Shown: piece after piece, positions 35,436 through 44,938 of the stretch
Numbering within the stretch: the stretch's first letter is position 1
Layout of the letters: every line of letters starts with the position of its first letter
Origin: Rhodospirillales bacterium
GTDB taxonomy: Bacteria > Pseudomonadota > Alphaproteobacteria > Acetobacterales > Acetobacteraceae
Length of the DNA: 64,000 nt
Direction: 5' to 3'
Assembly: GCA_025352665.1 (NCBI GenBank)
Contig: JANXSM010000120.1
Span: forward strand, 1 to 64,000
Translations under genes and position numbers: made by a program
The notes under the pieces: generated by a model
Seen by the model: the letters and a program-made list of their open reading frames with translations, nothing else
Told to the model about the DNA's origin: nothing
Databases searched by the model: none

Positions 35436-35966
35436 ATGGTGCTGTTCAGGTCGGATCAACGCCAAAACGCCGATAGCAACGCCAATCGGGACGACGACTT
35501 CATGCGCCGCGCCTTGGCTCTGGTGCAGGCGGAGCCGAAATCCGTGGGCGCTCCAATCGGCTGCGTGATCGTGTTGAACGGCAAGATCGTCGGCGAAGGC
35601 ACCAACGAGGTCGCCTGCCAGCACGACCCTACGGCACACGCCGAGATCGTGGCCATCCGGCGCGCCACACAAAGCCTGGAGGCACAGGAGCTGCGCGGCG
35701 CCACGCTCTATTCGACGCTGCAGCCTTGCGGCATGTGCACGATGGCTTCGATTTGGGCCAAGATCGGGCGCATCGTCTGCGGCGCCGAGCGCGGCCAGGT
35801 GCACAGGATGTATTTCGAGGACCGCCACCTCGACACGCTTGATTTCATCGCCGATGCGTATCGCGCCGATCTCAGCATCAAGGGCGGCGTGCTTGGAAGT
35901 GAATGCGCGGCCCTCTACTACGGAGCCGACGATATCGTGCCCATCGAGGAGCAGGGCAACATCTGA
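35436..35966 (+). CDS. Nucleoside/base deaminase, CDA superfamily (TadA/guanine-deaminase-like)
   Basis: 176 aa from ATG 35436 (gaggg stretch upstream); a later ATG at 35502 is an alternative. Zinc motif HAEIVAI (His68, Glu70 as proton shuttle) and PCGMC (Cys98, Cys101). The C-terminal segment (RMYFEDRHLDTLDFIADAYR) resembles the guanine/adenosine-type deaminases rather than tRNA-specific TadA, which is shorter. The substrate is probably a purine or pterin base; not certain. Single gene. Confidence 0.85.
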   Translation: MVLFRSDQRQNADSNANRDDDFMRRALALVQAEPKSVGAPIGCVIVLNGKIVGEGTNEVACQHDPTAHAEIVAIRRATQSLEAQELRGATLYSTLQPCGMCTMASIWAKIGRIVCGAERGQVHRMYFEDRHLDTLDFIADAYRADLSIKGGVLGSECAALYYGADDIVPIEEQGNI

Positions 35967-36029
35967 GCAGAGGCCGGAACCCGGTGGGGAAGGAGCGTTG
36001 AGCTGCGTCCGTCGACAGGAGTTTGCGTG

Positions 36030-36557
36030 ATGAGGAGGTATGTTCTGGCGGCCGCCTGCGCCATGCTGATTGGCCCTGCGTTCGGCCAGTCGATCGGCGA
36101 AAAGACCGGCATCAACGCTGCTTTGGGCGTCACCCCCAGGACCGCCGATTTTGTTCGCGAAGTCGCCATCGGCGACATGTTCGAGATCGGCTCCAGCCAG
36201 CTTGCCGCCCAACGCACCGGCGATCCCACCAAAAACTTCGCCAGCCAGATGATCGACGATCACACCAAGACCACCACCGAGCTCAAGGCGCTGGTGCAGG
36301 GTGGCGGCGTCAGCGCCACGCTGCCCACCCGGATGGACAGCTCGCATCAGACAATGCTCGATGGGCTCAAGGGACTAAGCGGCATCAATTTCGCCCGCCG
36401 CTACCACAGCGAACAGGTGAGCGCCCACAAGGATGCGGTTTCGTTGTTCCAGCGCTACGCCAGGGGTGGCGATAACCCGGCGCTGAAGGATTGGGCTTCA
36501 AAAACCCTGCCGACGCTGCAGCACCGTCTGCAGATGGCGCAGGATCTTGCGAAATAG
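36030..36557 (+). CDS. DUF4142 domain exported protein
   Basis: 175 aa. ATG 36030 follows caggag (36016-36021). Signal peptide MRRYVLAAACAMLIGPAFG. The remainder matches the DUF4142 four-helix domain (TADFVREVAIGDMFEIGSSQ, FASQMIDDHTKTTTELKAL, YHSEQVSAHKDAVSLFQRYA, TLPTLQHRLQMAQ). Periplasmic, function unknown, ferritin-like bundle. The glyoxalase-like gene follows after 5 nt. Confidence 0.9.
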   Translation: MRRYVLAAACAMLIGPAFGQSIGEKTGINAALGVTPRTADFVREVAIGDMFEIGSSQLAAQRTGDPTKNFASQMIDDHTKTTTELKALVQGGGVSATLPTRMDSSHQTMLDGLKGLSGINFARRYHSEQVSAHKDAVSLFQRYARGGDNPALKDWASKTLPTLQHRLQMAQDLAK

Positions 36558-36562
36558 CCGGC

Positions 36563-36988
36563 ATGACCGCGCGGCCGCCCCGCATCACCCATGTGCTGGA
36601 GACCGCGCTGTATGTTGCCGACCTCGATCGCTCGCGCAGGTTCTATGAAACGGTGATCGGTCTGGAAACCTTGGGACAGGACCAGCGAATGTGCGCGCTG
36701 GCCGTCCCAGGGGGCACGGTGCTGCTTCTGTTTCGCTCAGGTGCGTCGCTGCACCCGATCGAAACAGAAGGCGGTGTCATTCCACCGCACGGTGCGGATG
36801 GTCCAACCCATCTCTGCTTCGCCATTCCCGTCTCGCAGCGAGAGGCGTGGGTCGCCCATCTCGCCGCATGCGGCGTGGCGCTGGAAAGCCGGGTGCGGCA
36901 ATCCTTCGGCGGCACCAGCCTGTATTTCCGCGACCCCGACGGCCACTCGCTGGAAGCGGCCACCCCTGGGCTGTGGCTGACCTACTGA
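36563..36988 (+). CDS. VOC-family protein (glyoxalase/dioxygenase superfamily)
   Basis: 141 aa, one VOC domain: ITHVLETALYVADLDRSRRF at the start (metal His in THVLETAL), GGTVLLLFRSG, THLCFAIPVSQREAW (second metal His) and LYFRDPDGHSLEAATPGLW (metal Glu). Complete set of ligands, so probably an active metal enzyme or a resistance protein of the fosfomycin/bleomycin type; the substrate cannot be told. In operon with the DUF4142 gene. Confidence 0.88.
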   Translation: MTARPPRITHVLETALYVADLDRSRRFYETVIGLETLGQDQRMCALAVPGGTVLLLFRSGASLHPIETEGGVIPPHGADGPTHLCFAIPVSQREAWVAHLAACGVALESRVRQSFGGTSLYFRDPDGHSLEAATPGLWLTY

Positions 36989-37258
36989 TCCGCTCGCGAT
37001 TGCAACAAAGCAGAGGCACTGACCATGAGCCGATCGCAGGGCCTCGACCAAACCGCTGCCATGGCGCTGCCAGGTCTCGCCGTTCTGGCCGCGGCTGCTT
37101 TCGGCAGCCGTTCCGGCCCAAACCCCCGAGCCCCGCGCGCAACGCGGGCTTTGGCCAGTGGGTCCTCAGCCTGTTGGGGAGGCTTCGCTCTGCTGCTGCT
37201 GCTGCAGGAGGGCATCTGGCGGGGAAACCGTTGAACCCGCCCGAGCGGACCCCGACCC

Positions 37259-38497
37259 TTACGCCAGCCGGGCGCACCAGTCACGGTGCCACAGCGGAAC
37301 CGCGGCTGCCGGCAGCGGGCGGGCAACCAGGAAGCCTTGGGCCTGGTCCACCCCAAGGGCGCGCATGCGGTCCCAGATCTGCAAGTCCTCCACACCCTCC
37401 GCCACGATGGTAAGGCCGGCGGCACGGGCGGTGGCGATGGTGCGGGTCAGAAAGTCCGCCGCCGTCGTGCTGTCCGGGCTTTCGCGCACCAGGTCCTTGT
37501 CCAGCTTGAGGGCGGTGAACTGCAGGTCGAGCAGCGCGTGGTGGTCACGCACCTCGGGGCCCACATCGTCGATGGCCAGGCCGTAGCCGATGCTGCGCAG
37601 TGTGGCGATGGCGTGTCGCAACCGCGAGATCTCGGTCACTGGCCGGCTTTCAGTCAGCTCGATGACCAGCAGCTCGGCCGGAATCGCAGCTTCGCGCCGC
37701 CGCGCCTCCAGCCAGGTCAGCGCCTCCGGTATCAGCAGCACGTCGAGCGGGAAGTTGAGCGCCAGGGTGAAACCAAAGGCTTCGAGGCGGCGCTGGCCCC
37801 AATCCTCGAACGCGCGACGCACCACAGCCTCGGTCAGCGGCCAGGCGAGGCCGGCCTCCTCGATCTGCGGCACGAAAAGGTCCGGCTGCAGAATGCCGCG
37901 CACCGGATGTTCCAACCGGGCCAGCACTTCAAGCCCGATCGGCCGGCTGTCGGCCATGTTGACGATGGGTTGGTAGCGGGTCTGGATCCGCGCGCCATAC
38001 AGCGCATCGCGCAGTTCCTCAACGCTGAGCCGGTCGTTTCGGGCCGTGTTGCCAGCGTTGATGGCGGATGGCCCCGGGCTGGGCTGCAGCACGCGCTGCA
38101 GCCAGCCTTGTCCCGTCCCGGCGGCGCCGGGTTCGGGGACGAAGGTCATCGCCAACGCGGACGGGTTCCCCACCAGCGGCCCGGCGTCGCCGAGCACCAC
38201 GAGTGCGATGCCGTGCGGCGCTTCGGCGGCGGTCATGTTCACCAGCTGTGGCAGCAGGTCGCCGGCCTGGCTCGGCTGCAGCAATAGATGTGAGACAGCC
38301 GGAAATCCTCCGGCCAGCAGGGTCACCGCCTCGCGCGCGTCCGCGGTGGTGTGAACGGCGGTGATGCCCATGGCGCGGGCTTGGGCGCTGACATCGCGAG
38401 ACCAGGAAAGGCTGTCGCTGAGCAAAACCAGGTTCAGCCGCGCGGTTGGCGTGCACACCGCATTTCCCCTCAGGTTCTGTCCGCTATGCTGTCCCAC
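37259..38497 (-). CDS. EAL-domain protein with receiver-like N-terminus (c-di-GMP phosphodiesterase or sensor)
   Basis: 412 aa from GTG 38497. Residues about 20-135 look like a receiver fold (LNLVLLSDSLSWSRDVSAQA) without an obvious phospho-aspartate. EAL domain from about 160: IGLEVLARLEH (EVL at 190-192), ALNFPLDVL, VIELTES, LAIDDVGPE, ALKLDKDL, IVAEGVED and DQAQGFLVARPL. Most metal and catalytic residues are kept, but loop 6 (canonical DDFGTGYSSL) reads DDVGPEVRDH, which usually abolishes dimerisation-dependent catalysis. Either weakly active or a c-di-GMP receptor. Confidence 0.88.
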   Translation of the reverse strand: MGQHSGQNLRGNAVCTPTARLNLVLLSDSLSWSRDVSAQARAMGITAVHTTADAREAVTLLAGGFPAVSHLLLQPSQAGDLLPQLVNMTAAEAPHGIALVVLGDAGPLVGNPSALAMTFVPEPGAAGTGQGWLQRVLQPSPGPSAINAGNTARNDRLSVEELRDALYGARIQTRYQPIVNMADSRPIGLEVLARLEHPVRGILQPDLFVPQIEEAGLAWPLTEAVVRRAFEDWGQRRLEAFGFTLALNFPLDVLLIPEALTWLEARRREAAIPAELLVIELTESRPVTEISRLRHAIATLRSIGYGLAIDDVGPEVRDHHALLDLQFTALKLDKDLVRESPDSTTAADFLTRTIATARAAGLTIVAEGVEDLQIWDRMRALGVDQAQGFLVARPLPAAAVPLWHRDWCARLA

Positions 38498-38701
38498 GGC
38501 GCTGCATGCTTTCTCGCTCTAAGGTCCCCGGTGTGCGTCCGGGCGGATCCGTGGCACTACGTCACCACGTTTATGAAGGCCGCGCACGCAATTCCCTACA
38601 TCACGTACTGTTTTCGCTGTCTTCCCCAGCCTGCATGCCTGTCCCGAGCCGGCAAAAGTATCGGGAACCACGCTTCATTCCTATCGAGGGACATACCGCT
38701 G

Positions 38702-40273
38702 ATGTGTCTTATTAGAAAGTTTATTTTTGTATTTTTAGGCACGCTCGCAGCATCTGCCACGGCAAATCCCGCGTGGAGTGCCGATGCCAGGCTGGGCGTG
38801 CAGACCGAGACCAGCTCGATTGATCCGCACTACGCCGTTGTCGGCGCCAATCAGGTGATCTCGGCGCAGATCTTCGAAAGCCTGCTGAGCGCCGACTCCG
38901 CGATGCGGCCTCGCGCGGGCCTGGCCGACAGCTGGAAGCCAGTGGGCGACGATGTCTGGGAATTCCACATTCGGCCCGGAGCGAAGTTTCACGACGGCAC
39001 CCCGGTCACCGCCGAGGACGTGAAGTTCAGCCTGGAGCGCATGCCCAAGGTGCCCAACAGCCCAGCCCCCTATGTGCGTCTCGCCGGCAGCACCGCCAGC
39101 ATCGAGGTGGTTGGCAGCGACCTCCTGCGCCTGCACACCAGGGGCTTCGACCCTTCGGTGCCGCTCAATGCCATCAGCGCCTATATTGTCTCCGCGAAGG
39201 CTGCCGTCGGCGCCACCAGTGCGGATTTTAACAGCGGCCGCGCCGCAATCGGCTCCGGCCCGTGGCGCTTCGTGGAATGGAAGCCGGGCGAGCGCATCGT
39301 GCTGGAGAAGGCCCGCCCCGACCTCGCCTTCGACCATGTCATCATCCGCCCGATCGCAAACGACGCCGCCCGAATGGCCGCTCTGCTGTCCGGCGACGTC
39401 GATCTGATTGACAGCGTGCCACCCGGCGATGTCGAACGCCTGCGCAAAACTGCTTCAGTGGCAGTTTGGACCGCGCCATCCTCGCGCCTCATCTATCTGG
39501 CGATGGACCAGGAGCATGACAGCAATCCGCAGATCAAGGCGCTGGACGGCAAGCCGCTCGTCGCCAATCCGTTCAAGGACAAGCGGGTGCGCCAGGCGCT
39601 GAACCTTGCCATAAACCGCAAGCTGATCGTGGATCGTGTGCTGCAGGGCGCCGGTATCGCCACCGGCCAGCTCGTCCCCGCAGGCTTCGTCGGCTACGAT
39701 CCCACGATCGCAGCCCCCGCCTTCGATCCCGCTCGCGCGAAGGCGTTGCTCACCGAGGCCGGATACCCCAACGGCTTCCGCCTCACGCTCACATCCCCCA
39801 ACAACCGTTACGTCGAGGACAGCAAGACTGCCCAGGCCGTGGCGCAGATGTGGACACGCCTGGGCGTGCTGACCGAGGTCGAGGTGCTGCCCTCCAACGC
39901 CTTTTTCTCCCGCGCGGCCAAGCGGGAGTTCGCGAGCTTCCTGATCGGCTTCGGCTCCACCGTGGGCGACAGCACCACCGGCATGATGCAGGTGGTGCAC
40001 AGCTACGACGAGCCGCGCGGCCTGGGCGGTCTCAACCGCTTCCGCTTCGCCGATCCCGCCGTGGATGCGGCGCTGGAGAGCAGTGTCAGCCAGCGCGACC
40101 CTGCAGCGCGCGAAGCCTCATTGCGCGAAGCGGCCCAGATCGCCTTCGTCCAGGATGCGGCGATCATCACCCTGCATTTCCCCGACAACGTCTGGGCGAC
40201 ACGCTCGGTATTTACCTACCGGCCTGGCATGTCCGAAGGGGCGGACGCAGCGCTGCTGGCCCCGAAACCGTAA
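38702..40273 (+). CDS. ABC transporter solute-binding protein, family 5 (peptide/nickel type)
   Basis: 523 aa from ATG 38702 (MCLIRKFIFVFLGTLAASAT, signal peptide); the longer upstream frame is not used. Family-5 marks: SIDPHYAVVGANQVISAQIF, AGLADSWKPVGDDVWEFHIR, FHDGTPVTAEDVKFSLERM and KRVRQALN-type KDKRVRQALNLAINRKLIVD. No permease gene is adjacent: the next gene is convergent after 3 bp. It therefore serves a membrane part encoded elsewhere, perhaps the dpp-like system at 44.9-48.7 kb. Confidence 0.9.
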   Translation: MCLIRKFIFVFLGTLAASATANPAWSADARLGVQTETSSIDPHYAVVGANQVISAQIFESLLSADSAMRPRAGLADSWKPVGDDVWEFHIRPGAKFHDGTPVTAEDVKFSLERMPKVPNSPAPYVRLAGSTASIEVVGSDLLRLHTRGFDPSVPLNAISAYIVSAKAAVGATSADFNSGRAAIGSGPWRFVEWKPGERIVLEKARPDLAFDHVIIRPIANDAARMAALLSGDVDLIDSVPPGDVERLRKTASVAVWTAPSSRLIYLAMDQEHDSNPQIKALDGKPLVANPFKDKRVRQALNLAINRKLIVDRVLQGAGIATGQLVPAGFVGYDPTIAAPAFDPARAKALLTEAGYPNGFRLTLTSPNNRYVEDSKTAQAVAQMWTRLGVLTEVEVLPSNAFFSRAAKREFASFLIGFGSTVGDSTTGMMQVVHSYDEPRGLGGLNRFRFADPAVDAALESSVSQRDPAAREASLREAAQIAFVQDAAIITLHFPDNVWATRSVFTYRPGMSEGADAALLAPKP

Positions 40274-40276
40274 CGC

Positions 40277-41179
40277 TTATTCGGCAGTCTTGACCAGGCG
40301 GGACGGGTCGGCACCCACGCGCGCCTCGCCCGCCTCGCTGGCGCGTGCGAGACCGAAATCGTAGTGGATCGCCTCAAGCTCGGGAAACGGCGAGTTCGGA
40401 TCCGGTTTGGCCTGGATCACCAGCGCGTTGGACACGCCGAACACCACGTCGCTGTCGATGTACTGGTCGTCGCCCTGATACAGCGAGGTCACCAGCTCGC
40501 GGTAGCCGGGGGCCGAGATCAGGAAATGGATATGCGCGGGGCGGCAGCCATGCCGCTGCTGTGCGCGGATCAGCCGCCCCACCGGCCCGTCCATCGGAAT
40601 GAAGTAGCCCAGCGGCCGCACGGTGCGAAAATGGAAACGCCCGTCGGGGCCGGTCACGAAACGCGCCCGCATGTCCATCTTTTCCGTACCATACAGCTGC
40701 ATGTCATAGAAACCGTGCTCGTCGGTCTGCCACACCTCCACGCTGGCCTGCGGCACGCCACGTCCCTCAAGGTCGCGCACCTGGCCGTAGAACACGATCT
40801 CGGGCGATTGCGGATTGGCCACGATACAGTCGCCGATCGCAAGCGTGGGAGAGGCCTCGCGGTAGAACGGGCCGAGCAGGCTGCTGTCGGTCGCAGCATC
40901 CACCCGCGTCTTGTCGTGCAGCGCGTTGACCATGGCGGAAAGCCCCAGCACGTCCGACAGGAGAATGGTCTCCTGCCGGCTGTCGGTGCAGGTCTGGCCG
41001 ATCTCGGTCATGAAACCAATGCCCATGAGCCATTCGGCCGGGGTCAGGCTCACCTCGCGCGCGAAGGCGTGCAGGTGTTTTACTGCCGCCGTCATGATCT
41101 CGCGTAGCCGGTCGTCCGGTGTCGAGGCCATCTGCGCCAGCACGGCGTCGGTGAGGCTGGTCTCGTCGAGATCATGCAT
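40277..41179 (-). CDS. Intradiol ring-cleavage dioxygenase, hydroxyquinol 1,2-dioxygenase type
   Basis: 300 aa from ATG 41179. The non-haem Fe(III) ligands are all visible: Y158 (GFYDMQLYG), Y192 (LGYFIPMDGPVG), H216 and H218 (CRPAHIHFL). The N-terminal helical linker domain (residues 1-100, LGLSAMVNALHD) that binds phospholipid in this family is present. It cleaves catechol or hydroxyquinol between the hydroxyls; the PMDGPVG variant and length fit hydroxyquinol 1,2-dioxygenase. Last gene of a coupled operon: GntR regulator, FAH-family protein, dioxygenase. Both upstream members carry an in-frame TAG. Confidence 0.9.
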   Translation of the reverse strand: MHDLDETSLTDAVLAQMASTPDDRLREIMTAAVKHLHAFAREVSLTPAEWLMGIGFMTEIGQTCTDSRQETILLSDVLGLSAMVNALHDKTRVDAATDSSLLGPFYREASPTLAIGDCIVANPQSPEIVFYGQVRDLEGRGVPQASVEVWQTDEHGFYDMQLYGTEKMDMRARFVTGPDGRFHFRTVRPLGYFIPMDGPVGRLIRAQQRHGCRPAHIHFLISAPGYRELVTSLYQGDDQYIDSDVVFGVSNALVIQAKPDPNSPFPELEAIHYDFGLARASEAGEARVGADPSRLVKTAE

Positions 41180-42032
41180 GGCGGTGGCTCCTATGCTGCT
41201 TGTGCACCAGGTTCTGTGCAACCGAATTGACCAGCAGCCCTACCCCGCTGATCTCCACTTCAACCGTGTCGCCCGGCTTCATCCACACTGGCGGCGTGCG
41301 ATAGGCGCCGACGCCCCCGGTGGTGCCGGTGATGATCACATCGCCCGGCTCCAGGGTGGTGAAGGTCGAGCAATATGCGATCAGCGCGGGGATGCCGAAC
41401 ACCAGGTCGTCCAGCGTCGCCGACTGCATGACCTCGCCATTGAGCCGGCACACGAGGCTGGCATGGCCGATGTCGCCGGCTTCATTGGGGGTGACGAGAT
41501 AGGGGCCGAACCCGCCGGTGGACGGGAAGTTTTTGCCCGGCGTGAACTGGCTGGTGTGGCGCTGCCATTCGCGGATTGAACCGTCGTTGTAGCAGCTGTA
41601 GCCGGCCACATAGTCCATCGCATCGGCTTCGGCGACATGGCGGGCACGTTTGCCGATGACAACGGCAAGCTCGCCCTCGAAATCAAGCGTCTCCGAGGCG
41701 TTGGGGCGAATGATCGGCTGGCCGTGGCCGACCTGGCTGTTGGCGAAGCGGGTGAAGATGGTGGGCTACTTCGGCACGTCCCGCCCGCCTTCGAGGATAT
41801 GGGTGAGATAGTTGAGCCCGATGCAGATGATCTTGTCGGGGTCCGGGATCGGCGGCAGGAAGGTGACATCGGCAAGCCTGTGGCGCGGCAGGCCGGTGCC
41901 GGTGGCGAAAGCCCCGGGGGTGGTCAGGGCGGCGCGCAGGCTGGGCGCGCGGCTGGACAGATCGACGACGTCGTCTCCCTCGACCATACCCCAGCCGGAT
42001 TTCCCATCCGCGATAAAACTCATCAGCTTCAT
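41172..42032 (-). pseudogene. Fumarylacetoacetate hydrolase family protein with one in-frame TAG
   Basis: Full span is 286 codons in one frame, ATG 42032 (MKLMSFIADGKSGWGMVEGD) to 41172. The TAG at 41766-41768 follows GGRDVPK, and the same frame resumes with PTIFTRFANSQVGHG, FEGELAVVIGKRARHVAEAD and ITGTTGGVGAYRTPP, the metal-binding (DFEGEL) and C-terminal motifs of FAH-family hydrolases. The family has Tyr at the stop position (KYPTIFTR), so one base change (TAC or TAT to TAG) explains it. Everything else looks under selection. The product would hydrolyse or isomerise ring-cleavage products. Overlaps the flanking genes on both sides. Confidence 0.85.
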
Positions 42033-42709
42033 TTGACTGTCTCTCCGTTGGTTTCCCGCGCCTGCACGAAACTGGCGGTCAGGCGGTAGTGCTGGACCAG
42101 AGCCGCCACCGCATCGTCGGTGCGCCCGTCGATGGCAGCTTCCATCAGGTCGCGATGCTCACCGGTGATGTCGCGCCTCGGGTAGGCCGCCGACATCGCA
42201 AGGCGGCGATAGCGCACCGCGTGATCGGACAGATGGCGGCAGAAATCGATCAGATAACGCGACGGGCAGGTGGCGATCAGGGCTGCATGGAAGCGGCGAT
42301 GTGCCGGCTCCCAGTCTGGGTTCTCCAAAAAGCAGTCGCTGTCCAACGAGCGCGGCGTGCGCGCCAGGCGATGGAAACCGAGCACCACCGCCTCCTCCCA
42401 CGCCTGGCTGCGATGGCCAATTGCCTCGCGCAGCGCGATCGCCTCCACCCAGCAGCGCGTGTTCGTGAGTTCGGCGAGTTCGGCCGCACTCACCTTGGCG
42501 ACCACGAAACCCCGCTGCTACCGGCGTTCCACGAAACCTTCCATGGCCAGTTGGTTCAACGCCTCACGCACCGGCGTGCTGGTGGCGCCGGTGCGCTCGC
42601 AGGCTTCGTCGATGCGCAGCTTGCGGCCAGGTGCGAGCGCGCCGTCGAGAATGGCGTGGCGCAGTCGGGCGTAGGCAGCGCCTGAGAGTGTGGTGGGCGT
42701 GTCCTGCAT
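42029..42709 (-). pseudogene. GntR-family (FadR/VanR) transcriptional regulator with one in-frame TAG
   Basis: One frame from ATG 42709: winged helix YARLRHAILDGALAPGRKLR, EACERTGATSTPVREALNQL, AMEGFVERR, then TAG at 42518-42520, and then QRGFVVAKVSAAELAELTNT and a complete FCD effector domain (FHAALIATCPSRYLIDFCRH, EHRDLMEAAIDG with His and Asp metal ligands). The family reads VERRDQRGF or similar, so the stop replaces one residue at the DNA-binding/FCD hinge. A stop there separates the DNA-binding domain from the sensor domain. The stop overlaps the FAH start (ATGA). Confidence 0.85.
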
Positions 42710-42864
42710 CGGTCCCTGTGCACTGCGTTACCAGCTTTAATCAGAGGCTATAAGATATTTTTCGGCACAACAAGTCAGAATATGCATTTTTTCGCGCGTC
42801 CGTGCGTCACTTGGCGGCGGGCGAGGCTTCGTTCATGTTGCGTCGCAACATACCGGAGTCGCAG

Positions 42865-43269
42865 ATGCCCCCCACCACTTCAGCCGCAGCCCAGGCGTTC
42901 GGCCGATTGCTGCTCGCGGTGATCTTCCTGCTCAGCGGCTACGCCAAGATCACCAACCCTACCGGCACCATCGCCGCCATCGGCGCGATCGGCGTGCCGT
43001 ACCCCGAGATCGGCTATTACCTCGCGGTCCTCGTCGAATTCGGCGGCGGCCTGTTGATCCTGCTGGGACTGCAGACAAGGCTGGCTGCCCTGGCGCTCGC
43101 CGGCTTCTGCATCGCAACCGGCCTGCTGGTGCACTACCACCCGGGCAACCAGGGGCAGATGACGCACTTCCTCAAGAACCTCGCCATGGCCGGCGGTTTC
43201 CTGCAGCTGTTCGCCGTCGGCGCCGGCCTGTGGAGCCTGGATGCTGTGATAGGACGCCGGAAAATCTAA
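42865..43269 (+). CDS. DoxX family membrane protein
   Basis: 134 aa from ATG 42865 (MPPTTSAAAQAFGRLLLAVI). Four transmembrane helices with the DoxX hallmarks FLLSGYAKITNPTGT and GGGLLILLGLQTRLAALALA. Family proteins are linked to redox and respiratory-chain functions. Single gene, divergent from the GntR-type operon. Confidence 0.9.
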   Translation: MPPTTSAAAQAFGRLLLAVIFLLSGYAKITNPTGTIAAIGAIGVPYPEIGYYLAVLVEFGGGLLILLGLQTRLAALALAGFCIATGLLVHYHPGNQGQMTHFLKNLAMAGGFLQLFAVGAGLWSLDAVIGRRKI

Positions 43270-43332
43270 TCCCTTTCCACGCACCGACTTATCCGCTTCA
43301 TTCGCGCGACCGTTACTTTGGGGAGAATATTG

Positions 43333-44937
43333 ATGTCCAAATTCAGGAGTGCCCTGCTCGGCGCAGTGGCCCTCGCAGGCTTCGCGATAGCCGGCCAGGC
43401 CACCGCCCAGGCCAAGACGCTGGTGTATTGCTCGGAAGGTGCGCCCGAGAACTTCAACCCAATGATTAACACCACCGGCACCACGTTTGACGCCAACAAG
43501 CCGATCTACGACCGGCTGATCAACTTCAAGCCCGGCAGCACCGAGGTCGAACCGGGCCTCGCCGAGAAGTGGGACGTGTCGGCCGACGGCCTGACCTTCG
43601 TGTTTCACCTGCGCCACAACGCCAAGTGGCAGTCCACGAAAACCTACAAGCCAACCCACGGCTTCAACGCCGACGACGTCATCTTCAGCTTCGAGCGCCA
43701 GTGGAAAGATGCAAATCCGTACCACAAGGTGTCCGGCGGCGCGTATGATTACTTCAACGACATGAGCATGCCCGACCTGCTGGTTTCGATCGACAAGATC
43801 GACGACTACACCGTGAAGTTCGTGCTGAAGAAGCCGCAGGCCCCGTTCCTCGCCAACCTCGCCATGGACTTCGCCGCCATCCAGTCGAAGGAATACGCCG
43901 ACACCCTGCTCAAGACCGGCAAGCCCGAGCTGATCGACCAGGAGCCAGTCGGCACCGGCCCGTTTGAGCTGGTGCAGTATGTGCGCGACGCCACCATCCG
44001 CTATCGCGCGTTCCCCGGCTACTGGGGCGCCAAGCCCAAGATCGACACGCTGGTGTTCTCCATCAACAAGGACGCCGCCGTCCGCCTCGCCAAGCTGCGC
44101 GCCAACGAGTGCCAGATCTCGGTCTTCCCGGCACCCGCCGACCTGCCCTCGATCAAGGCCGACAAAACCCTGCAGCTGCTCAGCCAGCCCGGCCTGAACA
44201 TCGGCTATCTCGCCTTCAACAACCAGAAGCCGCCGTTCACCAACATCAAGGTGCGCCAGGCGATCAACATGGCGATCGACAAGAAGGCGATCCTGGATGC
44301 CGTCTACCAGGGTGCCGGCGTGCCCGCCAAAAACCTGATCCCGCCCTCGCTGTGGAGCTACAACACCAAGGTCGAGGACTATAAATACGATCCGGCCGCG
44401 GCCAAGAAGCTGCTGGCCGAGGCCGGCTTCCCCGACGGGTTCGAGACCGACCTGTGGGCGATGCCGGTGCAGCGCCCGTACAACCCCGACGCCAAACGCA
44501 TCGGCGAGTTGATGCAGTCCGACCTCGCCAAGGTCGGTATCAAGGCCAAGATCGTCTCCTACGAATGGGGCGAATACCGCAAGCGGGTGCAGAACGGTGA
44601 AGCCGGCATGGCCGAGCTCGGCTGGACCGGCGACAATGGGGACCCGGACAATTTCTTCGTGCCCCTGGCCGGCTGCGCTGCCTCGCGCATCGGCGGCGGC
44701 TCCGCCTCGAAGTTCTGCAACCCGGAGTTCGAGGCCCTGATCCAGAAGGCCGCCGAGATCACCAACCAGTCGGAGCGCGCCAAGCTCTACGAACAGGCCC
44801 AGGTGGTCATGCACCGCGAGGCGCCGTTCTTCCTGATCGCCCATTCGGTCGTCTATCTGCCGATGCGCGCCAACGTCACCGGCTACAAGATGAGCCCGCT
44901 CGGCGCTCATGAATTTACCACTGTAGACTTGAAGTAA
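43333..44937 (+). CDS. dppA: Dipeptide-type ABC transporter, solute-binding protein (family 5)
   Basis: 534 aa, signal peptide MSKFRSALLGAVALAGFAIA ending GQATAQA. Typical DppA-like features: KTLVYCSEGAPENFNPMINT, LAEKWDVSADGLTFVFHLRH, ADDVIFSFERQWK, VRQAINMAIDKKAILDAVYQ and GWTGDNGDPDNFFVPLAGCA (the C-lobe loop that contacts the peptide). First gene of a complete five-gene dpp-like importer. Confidence 0.92.
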   Translation: MSKFRSALLGAVALAGFAIAGQATAQAKTLVYCSEGAPENFNPMINTTGTTFDANKPIYDRLINFKPGSTEVEPGLAEKWDVSADGLTFVFHLRHNAKWQSTKTYKPTHGFNADDVIFSFERQWKDANPYHKVSGGAYDYFNDMSMPDLLVSIDKIDDYTVKFVLKKPQAPFLANLAMDFAAIQSKEYADTLLKTGKPELIDQEPVGTGPFELVQYVRDATIRYRAFPGYWGAKPKIDTLVFSINKDAAVRLAKLRANECQISVFPAPADLPSIKADKTLQLLSQPGLNIGYLAFNNQKPPFTNIKVRQAINMAIDKKAILDAVYQGAGVPAKNLIPPSLWSYNTKVEDYKYDPAAAKKLLAEAGFPDGFETDLWAMPVQRPYNPDAKRIGELMQSDLAKVGIKAKIVSYEWGEYRKRVQNGEAGMAELGWTGDNGDPDNFFVPLAGCAASRIGGGSASKFCNPEFEALIQKAAEITNQSERAKLYEQAQVVMHREAPFFLIAHSVVYLPMRANVTGYKMSPLGAHEFTTVDLK

Positions 44938-44938
44938 C

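Noticed and set aside
37025-37234. 69-codon plus-strand frame MSRSQGLDQTAAMALPGLAV...
   Set aside because: Arg/Pro/Ala-rich, no ribosome binding site of note, no family; left as part of the 270-bp gap between the VOC and EAL genes.
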